Shown here: positions 32,920-42,339 of the stretch, one piece after another
Numbering within the stretch: position 1 is the first letter of the stretch
Layout: every line of letters begins with the position of its first letter
NCBI RefSeq assembly: GCF_009849585.1
Contig: NZ_VCRN01000001.1
Span: 523,392 to 587,391 of the forward strand
Origin: Bacillus sp. ZZV12-4809
Lineage (GTDB): Bacteria; Bacillota; Bacilli; Bacillales; Cytobacillaceae
Length of the DNA stretch: 64,000 nt
Direction: 5' to 3'
Translations under genes and position numbers: made by a program
The notes under the pieces: model-generated
What the model was told of the DNA's origin: nothing
Database searches by the model: none
Seen by the model: only the letters and a program-made list of their open reading frames with translations

Positions 32920-34034
32920 TCCGTATCCACTTCCATGCCGTCTTTCAGCTGATCTGATGGATTCGTAATGATCAAATCCTTCTCTTTAAGTCCGTCCGTT
33001 ATCTCGATTTTATTCCCCGAAGCGACACCTGTCTCCACTTCCAGTTTATAACTTTTCTGATCTCTGACCACGAATACATATACACTGCTGTCTCCCGTTG
33101 CCACTGCATTTGCAGGAACAGTGAGCGCCTTCTTTTTATCCGTTTCGATTTCCATAATGAGCTGAAAACCCGGTTTCAGTGACATTTCCTTCACCGTAAC
33201 CGCTACCCGGTACTGCGGTGCACTACTTTCAGCAGGGTTAGCTCCCTGGTTCTCTTCAGGCATATCAGCTACTTCGGTGACTACACCTTTCCATTCCTTA
33301 TCAGGAATCGCATCGGAACGGAGGGTCACTTTCTGCCCCTCTTTGACCTTCAATGAATCGAATTCTGAAAGCAGTCCCGATGCTCCGATTGTTTTCAGAT
33401 CCCCGATATAAATGACCGGCTTTCCTGCCGAAGATGGATCTGAAGAAGGTTCTTTGTTCACCTGGAGCACCACTCCATCCATTGTGCTCTTAATCTCTAA
33501 ATCTTCCAGCCGCTTTTCAATATCCTTCTTCTGCAGAAGCACCTGGCTTAATTCCAGATTCGCCAATCGCTTTTCCAGCTTTAGCTGATCCCTTTCAGGC
33601 TGTATCTGTTTCTCAGCTTCTTTTTTCCCAGCCTGTTTGCGCAGCTCTTTTTCCTTATCACCCAGCTCATCTTCCTGCTTTTCCAGCTGATTGATCTTTA
33701 GATAACCAGACTCAGCCTGGAGTTTAACCTTTTCCAGTTCCAGGGTTAGAGCCTGTTCATCAAACCTGGCTAAAACCTCTCCTTTTTTGACTGAATCACC
33801 TTCTTCCACCAGGAACTCCTTTATTTCTCCTTTTTCAGGTGAAGCATATATCTTCTGTTCATTCATCAGCTTCACTGTTCCAGGAATCATGATCTGTTCT
33901 GTTATTTCCTCCTGCACCGGATGGGCAGTTTTTACTTCTGGCCCTTTCGCGAACGCCTGTCTATAGATGCTTACGCCAGCCATTAGCAGTACCACTGCCG
34001 TCACTCCGATGGCGATCCAAACTTTCTTTTTCAT
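32916..34034 (-). CDS. yknX: HlyD-family efflux adaptor
   Basis: 372 residues. An N-terminal anchor helix, barrel-sandwich halves (KGEVLARFDEQALTLEL and DLEIKSTMDGVVLQV), a helical hairpin of Lys/Glu/Gln repeats between (about 90-165) and a beta-barrel domain (GQKVTLRSDAIPDKEW). This is YknX, the adaptor linking permease YknZ to the cell-wall side. Directly follows yknW with no gap. Confidence 0.9.
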   Translation of the reverse strand: MKKKVWIAIGVTAVVLLMAGVSIYRQAFAKGPEVKTAHPVQEEITEQIMIPGTVKLMNEQKIYASPEKGEIKEFLVEEGDSVKKGEVLARFDEQALTLELEKVKLQAESGYLKINQLEKQEDELGDKEKELRKQAGKKEAEKQIQPERDQLKLEKRLANLELSQVLLQKKDIEKRLEDLEIKSTMDGVVLQVNKEPSSDPSSAGKPVIYIGDLKTIGASGLLSEFDSLKVKEGQKVTLRSDAIPDKEWKGVVTEVADMPEENQGANPAESSAPQYRVAVTVKEMSLKPGFQLIMEIETDKKKALTVPANAVATGDSSVYVFVVRDQKSYKLEVETGVASGNKIEITDGLKEKDLIITNPSDQLKDGMEVDTE

Positions 34035-34700
34035 TTACACACCAGTCATTCCTGAGAGGGTATTGCCAAGTAAAGCAAACAGAATGCCAATAATGAAGAA
34101 CGCAATCGCAATGCCCCAAGCCCAGCCTTTTGATAATCCTGCCACCCTCTGCAGCCCCAGCGCCGTGATAACGGACTGCCAAATACTGAATAGCTCAATA
34201 GATCCTAAGACTCCCGGCTTATCACTATTCATCAGCCCTGCTAAACTAGTAATATAAATTTCTGGATTTCCGCCGATGGCCGCTCTCAAGGCCATGTTCA
34301 GGATAATACCAAATCCGCCAATCACTATAATATAGACATTCATAGAGAATAGCTGCTTAAATGTCGCATCCGATCCTGCTATCTTCGTGAAGATCATATA
34401 AATAGCACTTGAAACCAGCGCCACAAATACCGGAGTAAAAATGCCTGTAATGGCTACCCCGCCCCTGGCAAACATCATCACCATTTCCGCTTCCGCGTCA
34501 CTAATCCCATCAAGCCCCAAATAAGAAGCATCCATCGACATAGCCATCAAAAACATGCCGATTAAATAAATAATACTCACCAATATGAGCGGCACCCAAA
34601 CTCTCGGATTCTGTCTGATTCGGTCAAACTGCTCCCCCGGACTCCAAATCATCCCAAGCAAACTCGGTTTTGCACTGCTCGTTTTGACTTCCTGTTCCAT
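34035..34700 (-). CDS. yknW: Yip1-domain membrane protein
   Basis: 221 residues from ATG 34700 (AGGAGTG seven bases upstream). GMIWSPGEQFDRIRQNPRVW is the Yip1/YknW start, followed by five helices. B. subtilis YknW interacts with YknXYZ and is needed for assembly of the exporter. First gene of the operon behind a sigma-W promoter, so induction by envelope stress is likely. Confidence 0.88.
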   Translation of the reverse strand: MEQEVKTSSAKPSLLGMIWSPGEQFDRIRQNPRVWVPLILVSIIYLIGMFLMAMSMDASYLGLDGISDAEAEMVMMFARGGVAITGIFTPVFVALVSSAIYMIFTKIAGSDATFKQLFSMNVYIIVIGGFGIILNMALRAAIGGNPEIYITSLAGLMNSDKPGVLGSIELFSIWQSVITALGLQRVAGLSKGWAWGIAIAFFIIGILFALLGNTLSGMTGV

Positions 34701-34743
34701 ATTGAACACTCCTATTCTAGTTAAAAATAATTCCACTATGCAT

Positions 34744-34769
34744 TACGGAATTATATAGAAAAGGTTTCA
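34744..34769 (-). promoter_or_regulatory. Sigma-W promoter of yknWXYZ
   Basis: On the minus strand TGAAAC (34769-34764), 16 bp, CGTA (34747-34744): an exact sigma-W type -35/-10 pair, 43 bp before the yknW start. B. subtilis yknWXYZ belongs to the sigma-W regulon, which fits. Confidence 0.75.
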
Positions 34770-34802
34770 AAAGATTACATTTTTATCCTAAAAATATGGT
34801 TC

Positions 34803-36146
34803 TCATGTTCTTCGTTGTAAAAGCTTATTCGCACCTGGCCGGGAAGGATCAAAAACTCGTTCAACATCAAAAAAACCTTTTAATACATCACTTTGTCCAG
34901 TCAACGCTGCACGCATACGGATTCCGTCTAAATTTATGCGTGCTTGCCGGAAGTAATCCGGTCCTATTTGAGACCAGGAAGTGCTTGATGCATCAACATT
35001 GGCATAATAAGCAAAACCCATGCTTTTCAATAAATCATATTTTTCACCTGAATACCGGTGCCAGTCTCCAATATCACTGCCAAACGCGAAAATAATGGTG
35101 TTTACAGGTCCTGTAATCGGTTCAACCTCTCGTTTCCATTTAAGCAGATCTCTTTCTAAATGTTCTATAGATACTTTCCCTGCATCGAGGTGTCCCCACG
35201 TATGTGAGGCAAACGTCCACCCCTTCTGCTTCATTACATTTGCTACTTTTTTCGCCTGCTGCTGGTCCTTTTTAATGTTTGGATTAGGTTTTTCACTATT
35301 CGGGCCATAGGCGCTCTCCGAAGTTCGATATCCCAATACTCCGTTATATCCGGTTAATGCAATAATTCCTTTTGATCCCTTATAGGAAAAATCCGGGTGC
35401 TGTTCAACAAAGTCATCCACGATGGGAACCAGGTCATACGCTCCATGAATGGCTTCTCCTTTGTCATTTAGATAAGTATTTGTGATATTTCCATTAGCAT
35501 CAATCGTTAAATTTTTGGGGAATCCGTCTCCCATCATGTACTCATAATAACTGACATCATCCTGGGACAGCACCAATGGCTTTTTATCAGGAGGCAATAA
35601 AATATCCTGATAAACCATTTCCCCCTCTGAATTGGGTTTTGCAATATCATCAAGATTTACAAGGATGTATCCTCTTTTGTATAATTCGTTTAAGATTTTT
35701 TTACATTCATCAATGGTTACCATGTAATCCAGATAGCCTTGAGTCATACTGTCACCATCAAATGCCTTAGAAGCATCTGCAATCAATGAGTGGAAAAACA
35801 AATGAGGAATCTTGCTGTTATCTTGCCACTTGACGAGATGATTCCTTTGTTTTTCGTAAGCATCTAAAGCCCTCTGTATGTCTTCATCACCAGAAATACC
35901 TGCTTGCTTTAATAGTGTAATAGCTTTTTCGTAATCGTATTGTTGGGATGAAACCTTAGCCTCGGCTAACAGCTTTTCTTTCTCTTCCCTGGTCTTGCTG
36001 GGGATGGCCCTTTTTTCAAGGACGGATTCATGACTGGAGTGATAGTTTACCACCGCCGCTGTGTCTGCTGATAATTTTAAACCCTGACAGCCTGCCATAA
36101 TAAAGAGACTGAGCATAGCCCCTATCAAAGCAAAATACTTTCTCAT
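34803..36146 (-). CDS. Polysaccharide deacetylase-like lipoprotein
   Basis: 447 residues from ATG 36146 (AAAGGAGTG upstream). Lipobox MAGC near residue 19; a helical linker (about 45-115); then a NodB-like domain with LVLSQDDVSYYEYM (catalytic Asp pair D-D), TFASHTWGHLD (His metal ligands) and FAFGSDIGD. Such enzymes remove acetyl groups from peptidoglycan or other glycans at the surface. The catalytic strand has QDDV, close to the usual TFDD. Faces the yknW promoter region on the same strand, so transcribed from its own promoter at about 36150-36220. Confidence 0.8.
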   Translation of the reverse strand: MRKYFALIGAMLSLFIMAGCQGLKLSADTAAVVNYHSSHESVLEKRAIPSKTREEKEKLLAEAKVSSQQYDYEKAITLLKQAGISGDEDIQRALDAYEKQRNHLVKWQDNSKIPHLFFHSLIADASKAFDGDSMTQGYLDYMVTIDECKKILNELYKRGYILVNLDDIAKPNSEGEMVYQDILLPPDKKPLVLSQDDVSYYEYMMGDGFPKNLTIDANGNITNTYLNDKGEAIHGAYDLVPIVDDFVEQHPDFSYKGSKGIIALTGYNGVLGYRTSESAYGPNSEKPNPNIKKDQQQAKKVANVMKQKGWTFASHTWGHLDAGKVSIEHLERDLLKWKREVEPITGPVNTIIFAFGSDIGDWHRYSGEKYDLLKSMGFAYYANVDASSTSWSQIGPDYFRQARINLDGIRMRAALTGQSDVLKGFFDVERVFDPSRPGANKLLQRRT

Positions 36147-36221
36147 TTTAAGGCACTCCTTTGTGAATGATGAGTGAATTTTCTTCATATCAGAGGGTGC
36201 CGCTAAGATTGTGGAGTTATA

Positions 36222-36302
36222 AAGAACCCTCTCATTTAATAGACGAGAGACCTTCTTTTTTTGTTTCTGCATTTATAAAATCAGGAGATTTCTCCCCTGA
36301 TA
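36222..36302 (-). terminator. Two hairpins after the ABC-2 permease gene
   Basis: 36276-36302: ATCAGG/CCTGAT with T-rich tail right after the stop codon. 36222-36262: AAGAA..TCTC/GAGA..TTCTT, a weaker second hairpin. Both read on the minus strand. Confidence 0.6.
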
Positions 36303-36308
36303 TCATTC

Positions 36309-37040
36309 CTAAACAGCCTTCCGCTGAAAATAAAAATAGCCGCCCAGATAAAACAATAAAAAGAATCCGCCGATTACAGTCATAAGCTGTTCCCATGGAA
36401 TAAAGAAAATATCATTGCTGTCTGATGCTGGGTACATCATGGCAAACGGCTGTGCCCATGGATAATAAGGGCCGACTTTTTCAGAGTTCATCGCCAGAAT
36501 TGATGGCAGCGTAAAAATGACATTGACAGCAAATGGTGCCGCAAAGCTTTTGAACCAGACAGACATCCACAGCTGCAGCGCAACTAATGGGAACGCTGCG
36601 ACCCAGCCTCCCAGTATGCTCTTCCAGACAATTGCCGCCGGGAACGGATCTGCCACGCCTTTATAAAATCCTGCTCCGGCAATCGCAGCCAAATAACATA
36701 ACTGGATAAATAAAACCAGCAGGATTATCAGAACATATTTTGCTGCAAACACTTTTCCCCTTGTGACTGGCAGCGCCAAAAGCTGCTTCCAGCCCCCGGC
36801 CTGATGCTCATAACGGCAGACAAGGCTTGCCAGGACCCCAGTCATTAACGGCAAAAAGAGAACACCATATGGCAGATTCATATAAATTAAAAGCATATAC
36901 CATTCATTCATGACTCCCGCCGCTGAAGATGTATCTGCCCCTATCCCTGCCCCCAGCCCAATCAGCGGTCCTGCTAAAAGGATGCCAATAATGCTTGATT
37001 TACGCAGTTTAAACCACTCCGACTTCAAAATAGACAGCAT
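36309..37040 (-). CDS. ABC-2 type permease (lantibiotic immunity-like)
   Basis: 243 residues, six helices. KSEWFKLRKSSII at the start and RYEHQAGGWKQLLALPVTRGKVFAAK in parts are the BcrB/EpiG/SpaG-type pattern of immunity or bacitracin exporters. Pairs with a similar permease just upstream (directly adjoining), the two forming a heterodimer with one ATPase gene in the order ATPase-permease-permease. This arrangement is typical of LanFEG immunity transporters. Substrate unknown. Confidence 0.8.
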   Translation of the reverse strand: MLSILKSEWFKLRKSSIIGILLAGPLIGLGAGIGADTSSAAGVMNEWYMLLIYMNLPYGVLFLPLMTGVLASLVCRYEHQAGGWKQLLALPVTRGKVFAAKYVLIILLVLFIQLCYLAAIAGAGFYKGVADPFPAAIVWKSILGGWVAAFPLVALQLWMSVWFKSFAAPFAVNVIFTLPSILAMNSEKVGPYYPWAQPFAMMYPASDSNDIFFIPWEQLMTVIGGFFLLFYLGGYFYFQRKAV

Positions 37041-37751
37041 CTATTTCACATCCCTTCTCGCAAAATCAATCATGCCGGCTGTATATAATAAAACCCCGGC
37101 TCCAATGCCAAGCAAGACGTTGATGAGCGGTTCATTCCACTCATTCAGCAGCATCGGCCATTTCCAAATCAGCCAATCCGGCAAAGTATAACCGGCATAT
37201 GTCAGAATCACACCCAGAATTCCCAGAGTGATTGGTACACCCTGGTTTACACTTACAGTGGCTATCCAAAGCTGCAGCGCCAAAACTGGCAAAGCCGCAA
37301 AAAAAGGATAAAAGCTATATTTTAGCAGTCCCGTATATGGAATCTCCCCGCCCAAATCCAGAGACAATCCAAAAGTAAGTGCGAACAGCATCAAAAGCAC
37401 AGAAGAAGTCAGAAGAAGAATCGACAGCACCATGAACTTCGATAAATATACGCTCATTTTCGAAACCGGCAGTGCTATCAGCTGTTTCCAGGCACTCGTT
37501 TCATTTTCAATGCTCGACATAAAAGACGTCAGGATGACGATGCCCAGCACAATCGCAAGCGGTGTAAAGGAATGGATATTGTCCAAATAATACCCCCATC
37601 GGTCATCATTCTGGCTGAACAAATAATCCTTGCGCACTCCGTAATTGACCATCTGCATGGCGACTACCCCAATTGGGCCCAGTACAGTCAGGATCCAGAT
37701 TCCCTTCCTCTTAATCTTCATAAATTCAGCTGCCAGCAGTTTTCCCATCAT
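37041..37751 (-). CDS. ABC-2 type permease (lantibiotic immunity-like), second subunit
   Basis: 236 residues with six helices; AAEFMKIKRKGIWILTVLGP and SSIENETSAWKQLIALPVSK, split here, parallel the downstream permease. MVNYGVRKDYLFSQNDDRW is an extracellular loop. Overlaps the ATPase gene by four bases and touches the next permease gene, so one transcript. Works with its partner as an exporter or immunity complex. Confidence 0.8.
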   Translation of the reverse strand: MMGKLLAAEFMKIKRKGIWILTVLGPIGVVAMQMVNYGVRKDYLFSQNDDRWGYYLDNIHSFTPLAIVLGIVILTSFMSSIENETSAWKQLIALPVSKMSVYLSKFMVLSILLLTSSVLLMLFALTFGLSLDLGGEIPYTGLLKYSFYPFFAALPVLALQLWIATVSVNQGVPITLGILGVILTYAGYTLPDWLIWKWPMLLNEWNEPLINVLLGIGAGVLLYTAGMIDFARRDVK

Positions 37752-38659
37752 CCGGCCTGCTCCTCCCTTGTCATCTGAAGGAAAATGTCCTCCAATGACC
37801 GCTTCTCTTCTTCCACCCGGTAAACGGAGAATCCATCTGCTACAAGTCCGCGCACAGCCTCAGCCACTTGCTCATCCGATTGCTGCGGCAGCGAAATGAT
37901 GCCGCTATCCAAACCAGCCTTCAATCCTTTTCCCAGAAGGGAGCGCCAGGCTTTGTCGCTTTCACTGACCTTTAATAAAACGGATTGCTGTGAAAACATG
38001 CGCATCGCTTCGATTGAATCTTGAAATATCATTCTTCCTTTCGTGACAATCCCAACTGTTGTCGCCATCTGATCAATCTCTGAAAGTAAATGACTGGAGA
38101 TTAACACGGTCATGCCATATTCGGATGGCAGGGTTTTTATGAGATTGCGGATTTCAATAATCCCTGAAGGATCCAAACCGTTAGTCGGCTCATCCAGAAT
38201 CAGCAGTTCCGGGTTATTCAGCAGCGAAGCAGCAATTCCGAGTCTCTGCTTCATCCCCAGTGAGAAACCCTTTACTTTTTTATTACTAGCATCTGTCAGC
38301 CTGACAATCTCCAATACCTCATCGATTCTCTTTTTCGGCACACCCAATATTTTTCTCATTGCTTCCAGATTTTCTTTTGCCGTTAAATGCGGGTAATAGG
38401 ATGGTGATTCAACAAGGGACCCTACCCGTCCTAATATATTTAGTCTTTCTTTCTTTAAATCTCTTTGAAAAATCTCTATTCTGCCTGAAGTGGGCTTCAT
38501 CAGCCCCAAAAGCATCCGGATCGTTGTCGTCTTCCCGGCACCATTGGGGCCCAGAAATCCATAGATTTCTCCTTTGGGTATTTTCATTTCCAGATCCGTT
38601 ACAGCTTTCTCCTGTCCAAAATGCTTTGATAAACTTTCTGTTCTTACGATATACTCCAA
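37748..38659 (-). CDS. ABC transporter ATP-binding protein (BcrA-like)
   Basis: 303 residues from TTG 38659 (GAGGTG six bases upstream, giving the usual EYIVRTESLSKHFG start); an ATG seven codons earlier is less likely. Walker A GPNGAGKTTT, signature FSLGMKQRLGIA, Walker B LLILDEPTNGLD. The C-terminal extension (about 215-303) is typical for BcrA-type drug-resistance ATPases. First gene of the ATPase-permease-permease operon. Confidence 0.85.
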   Translation of the reverse strand: MEYIVRTESLSKHFGQEKAVTDLEMKIPKGEIYGFLGPNGAGKTTTIRMLLGLMKPTSGRIEIFQRDLKKERLNILGRVGSLVESPSYYPHLTAKENLEAMRKILGVPKKRIDEVLEIVRLTDASNKKVKGFSLGMKQRLGIAASLLNNPELLILDEPTNGLDPSGIIEIRNLIKTLPSEYGMTVLISSHLLSEIDQMATTVGIVTKGRMIFQDSIEAMRMFSQQSVLLKVSESDKAWRSLLGKGLKAGLDSGIISLPQQSDEQVAEAVRGLVADGFSVYRVEEEKRSLEDIFLQMTREEQAG

Positions 38660-39010
38660 TCCTCTCACCTCACTTTCCATCTTAGGGGATGAAGGTTAAA
38701 ACAAAGGTAGAGGAAAGTTTAAAATTGGTTTAAATTTCTAACCGCTTACTTATGTATTTCAAAGAATCTTTTCCAAAACATTGTTGTTTTTTGATTATGA
38801 AATCTACCCGCTGATTTCCGCTCCAATCAACTCAGCATATTAAACTAGGTTATGAAAAAGCAACAAACTTTACGAAAACAGCCATTTCAAAAAATGCTTG
38901 TTCCAGATTGGTTTCCCTTGTCCGGGAGGCTGGTGCCTGCTCTGCATTAGAGTTTAAGCCTTGAACCTATGAATTACCTTATTAAAGACAAGAGCTTTTA
39001 ATATATTTAA
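38660..39010. other. 351-bp intergenic stretch without a gene
   Basis: Contains the promoter region of the ABC operon on the minus strand. AT-rich; no small frame with a ribosome site and no notable repeat was seen. Confidence 0.5.
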
Positions 39011-39041
39011 AAAAGGATCTTCAACTGGAAGATCCTTTTAG
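39011..39041 (-). terminator. Terminator after the tandem DUF1259 gene
   Basis: AAAAGGATCTTC/GAAGATCCTTTT, perfect 12-bp stem with a short loop, usable on both strands. Confidence 0.85.
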
Positions 39042-39062
39042 GTATAAGAAAAAATGACTCCT

Positions 39063-39950
39063 TTATTTACTTTTTGATGATATCGTTTTTTCGGTCAGAA
39101 CCTCCAATGCATCCCTTACATCATTGGCAAAGCGAATAGGTCTTTCTACTTTTTCAAAATGGATATACATCAGCCTTGGGTCATCAAAGAGCCAATGATT
39201 ATGAAAAGCAGTCACAATAATATCATGCTTACGAAGCTCACTGATGAATGGGTTTATCTCTTCCTGCAGGATGACTGTTTCTCCACTGCAAAGTGCCCGG
39301 CCATCTGCTGTCAGTGATTCAAATGCAAACATTTGAGGAATCAATAAAAAGGAATTCCCCCTCCTCCCAAGAACACGCGGCCTAATATTTGTACGGGATT
39401 TCATAACAATGCAAACCCCGTTTTCAAATGTATTCATGCTGCCTTCCAAAATTTCGTTGAACTCTTCACAAAGTTCTTCTCCCCGTCTGTTTGATGACCT
39501 TTGTCCCCTCCCTGACCTTCCAATATTGCGGGTAGTTAATAAATCCAGCGCATTCCTTACTTTTCTGGCAAAATTTAATGGTTCGTCAATCGATTCAAAA
39601 TGCATATACATTAACCTTGGATTTTCAAAAAGCCAGTGATTATGAAGGGCAGTGACTATGATTCCATCTTCACGCAAGCTGGTCATAAATGGGTTAACTT
39701 CCTCCTGCAGAAGGACTGTTTCACCAAGACATAATGCCCTGCCGTCCCGATCAAAATTTTCAAATGAATAGGCCTGTGGAACAAACATAAAGGATTCAGC
39801 TCTCCGGCCTAATACAACCGGGTGGATATTTGTACGGGAATTAGTCGCAGTACAAACTCCATTTACTACAGAAGGAACCGACCCCAGTATTTGGGCAAAT
39901 TCCTGACAAAGTTCGTCTGGCTGTATGTTGTTCATGTTATCCAATTTCAA
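39063..39950 (-). CDS. Tandem DUF1259 protein
   Basis: About 295 residues. Two DUF1259 copies: residues about 10-140 (LCQEFAQILG, HNHWLFENPRLMYMHF) and about 165-290 (LCEEFNEILEG, HNHWLFDDPRLMYIHF), with a basic linker RSGRGQRSSNRR between. Start is a TTG with AGGAG five bases upstream; a downstream ATG four codons later is the alternative. Both copies keep the HNHWLF hallmark and NGVC motif. Function of the family unknown. It lies between the ABC exporter and the two-component genes but has its own terminator. Confidence 0.8.
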   Translation of the reverse strand: MKLDNMNNIQPDELCQEFAQILGSVPSVVNGVCTATNSRTNIHPVVLGRRAESFMFVPQAYSFENFDRDGRALCLGETVLLQEEVNPFMTSLREDGIIVTALHNHWLFENPRLMYMHFESIDEPLNFARKVRNALDLLTTRNIGRSGRGQRSSNRRGEELCEEFNEILEGSMNTFENGVCIVMKSRTNIRPRVLGRRGNSFLLIPQMFAFESLTADGRALCSGETVILQEEINPFISELRKHDIIVTAFHNHWLFDDPRLMYIHFEKVERPIRFANDVRDALEVLTEKTISSKSK

Positions 39951-40156
39951 ATCATCTCCTGAGAATAATATTTCTAGATATCGTATTCTGGAGCGTAAAT
40001 CGGGAGCCTGACTATTATTTGGAAACACATGAACAGGATTTTTCTACTATTTCCCTTGGTTAACCAACTTTATTATAGGTAATAACCCCTTAGACTTTTA
40101 CAAATAAATACATTTTTAATATATTTTTAAGACTAAATGACTTCAACAAATTATAT

Positions 40157-41518
40157 TTACTTAAATCTCTTGATTCTAATCGCTGTACCTTCATCACCGG
40201 ATTCCATCTCCCAATCCAGCTTCATGCCCTTTACCATTAAATCGATAATAGATAAGCCAATTCCGGCTCCCTTTTCACCGGAACTGTTTTTCATACCCTT
40301 CCCATGGTCGATAAAAATAATTTCATCATACTCATCTGCAGAGTTAGTCGCCACTTCAAGGTAAAGCCCCTCCTTCGCATGCCGAAGCACATTTTGCAGG
40401 ATGTTATCAAAAATACGGCTAAGCCATATCGGGTCTGCCAGCCATTTCTTTTCAAACGGTTCTAATTCAATGACCATTTCAAAATGTTCCTTTTCAAAAA
40501 CCGGATACCATGATGCCATACTTTCACGAACAAACCGGACAGCATCCAGCTCGATCAGCTCCAGCTTATGCTTGCTCGCCATTAATAGCGTATAGCTCAT
40601 TAAATTTTCAATCAGTCTATCAATATTGACTATTGAAGTTTCCAGCGCTTTAACAGCCTGTTTTCCTTCCGGCGATAGATTTTCCTTTGCAATCGAGTAT
40701 GTTTGCGCATTGATTTTTGTTAAAGGCGTCCTCAGGTCATGGGAAAGATTAGCGATTAGCTCCCTCCGCAACTGTTCTTCCTCCTGCTCACGCAGCTTGC
40801 TATTCTTGAGCTCTAAGACCATTTCATTAAACGTCTGTTCCAGCTGGCCGATTTCATCATTCTTGTGCACATCGATACTGATCGGCAGATGATCCTTATC
40901 ACGTCTCTCCATCGCCTCCTGGAGATAAAGGAGCCTTTTACGGATCCCCCGAAAGAATAGGAAGGAAACGATGATAAACAAGGAAATGATCAAAAGCAGA
41001 CCGGCCCCTAAGAGGAGTCCGTATTTCTCTGTTAAAAGCACGGCCGGAGGTAGAAATAGATTCCTCGGTATTTCCAGAACGATAAAACCGTTCCTTTCAT
41101 CGCCGCCAATAAAGCTTATTACCGTAAATGGATTCCCGCCATACCGTTCCTTAATAAACTTGGCTGTAAAGGCAGGTGTCCAATTAGCAGGCAGATCCCC
41201 CTTCACATCCAGCTGCTCCATTAAGCTACCCTTTTCATCAACCCAAAACATCGAGGCATCAGGATATTTCTTTTTCCACCTAGAAAAATGATTAAGAACG
41301 GTTTCCTTTGAAGCCCCCTCCAGTTCTTTTACATCCGCATGCCATTTTTCTTCAATTTGAGTGGGGTCTGGTTCATTCTTGTTCTGATCTCCTAAAATTT
41401 TTTCCTCAAGGCCCATAGCCAACACAGCCACAAGTAAATAAGCTGCCTGAAAAAGAAACAAGGCAACCAGAATTATCGCCATATACTTCGCCTGCAGTGA
41501 TTGAAAAAATCTTTTCAT
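40157..41518 (-). CDS. Sensor histidine kinase
   Basis: 453 residues: helix (about 12-33), extracellular domain (about 34-165) ending in a second helix (about 168-190), HAMP (about 192-245), H-box SHDLRTPLTKINAQ, N-box NILQNVLRHAKE, G-boxes DHGKGMK and GAGIGLS. Overlaps the response-regulator gene by four bases. The ABC exporter encoded 1.5 kb downstream is a plausible target, as in BceRS or LanRK systems, but the extracellular domain is larger than in BceS-type sensors. Confidence 0.88.
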   Translation of the reverse strand: MKRFFQSLQAKYMAIILVALFLFQAAYLLVAVLAMGLEEKILGDQNKNEPDPTQIEEKWHADVKELEGASKETVLNHFSRWKKKYPDASMFWVDEKGSLMEQLDVKGDLPANWTPAFTAKFIKERYGGNPFTVISFIGGDERNGFIVLEIPRNLFLPPAVLLTEKYGLLLGAGLLLIISLFIIVSFLFFRGIRKRLLYLQEAMERRDKDHLPISIDVHKNDEIGQLEQTFNEMVLELKNSKLREQEEEQLRRELIANLSHDLRTPLTKINAQTYSIAKENLSPEGKQAVKALETSIVNIDRLIENLMSYTLLMASKHKLELIELDAVRFVRESMASWYPVFEKEHFEMVIELEPFEKKWLADPIWLSRIFDNILQNVLRHAKEGLYLEVATNSADEYDEIIFIDHGKGMKNSSGEKGAGIGLSIIDLMVKGMKLDWEMESGDEGTAIRIKRFK

Positions 41519-42183
41519 ATCTTCACCCTGTAGCCGATTCCGCGAATGGTCTCAATGATTTCTGGACGAGAAGGATTCTTCTCGAGCTTTTCACGAAGAT
41601 AGCGGATATGCACCATCAGAGTTTTGTCGCCCTCCATGTATTGCTCTCCCCAAACGCCTTCATAGAGCTGCTCTTTTGTCAGAATCTGATTCAGATGGCG
41701 AATGAAGAACTGAAAGAGCTGATATTGCTTGCCTGTCAATTGAATTTCCTCGTCTGCCTCCCGGTCGATAATCCGCATATCTTTGGTATGCACCTGCAGG
41801 TGGTGAAGCTCCAGCACCTGATCATTTTTCTGAAAGCGCCTTAACAATACTTCAATCCTTGCAGCCAGTTCATCCGGCTGGAAAGGCTTTGTCAGATAAT
41901 CATCAGCAAAACTCAGGCCCTCCAGCTTATCCTCCACTGCCGTCCGTGCTGAAAGCATAAGCACCGGCATGTCATTCTTTACCTTCTTAATCCGCTTCCC
42001 AAGCGAAAAGCCGTCAAGCCCCGGAAGCATCACATCCAAAATCGCAATATCCGCTTCAGAAAGATAATTTTCCATGCCTTCCCCCGACTGCAGCCAGGTT
42101 ACCTCATGGCCTCTTTCTCCTAAATCTTTTTTCAGCCAGCTGCCAATATCGTTTTCATCTTCTATGTATAAAATTCGAGCCAT
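41515..42183 (-). CDS. OmpR-family response regulator
   Basis: 222 residues from ATG 42183 (AAAGGG eight bases upstream). Receiver: IEDENDIG acidic pocket, phospho-acceptor Asp in AILDVMLPG, switch Lys in LTKPF. C-terminal winged helix (about 125-222) with GDKTLMVHIRYLREKL and ETIRGIGYRV. Coupled to the downstream histidine kinase. Confidence 0.9.
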   Translation of the reverse strand: MARILYIEDENDIGSWLKKDLGERGHEVTWLQSGEGMENYLSEADIAILDVMLPGLDGFSLGKRIKKVKNDMPVLMLSARTAVEDKLEGLSFADDYLTKPFQPDELAARIEVLLRRFQKNDQVLELHHLQVHTKDMRIIDREADEEIQLTGKQYQLFQFFIRHLNQILTKEQLYEGVWGEQYMEGDKTLMVHIRYLREKLEKNPSRPEIIETIRGIGYRVKI

Positions 42184-42298
42184 ACTCCCCACCCTTTCAA
42201 TCATCTTGAACATCATCATATAAGTTCCCGATCCAACAAATATTTCCTTCTTTGATACTTGCTATTGAACGGATTCACTTTTCATACTTCCTATGTAA

Positions 42299-42333
42299 AA
42301 AAACATCCGCTATTAACAACGAATGCTTTTTAT
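42299..42333 (-). terminator. Terminator after the beta-lactamase-like gene
   Basis: AAAAGCATTCG and CGGATGTTTT pair with G-U pairs, followed by T run on the minus strand, seven bases after the stop codon. Confidence 0.65.
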
Positions 42334-42339
42334 AAGTTC

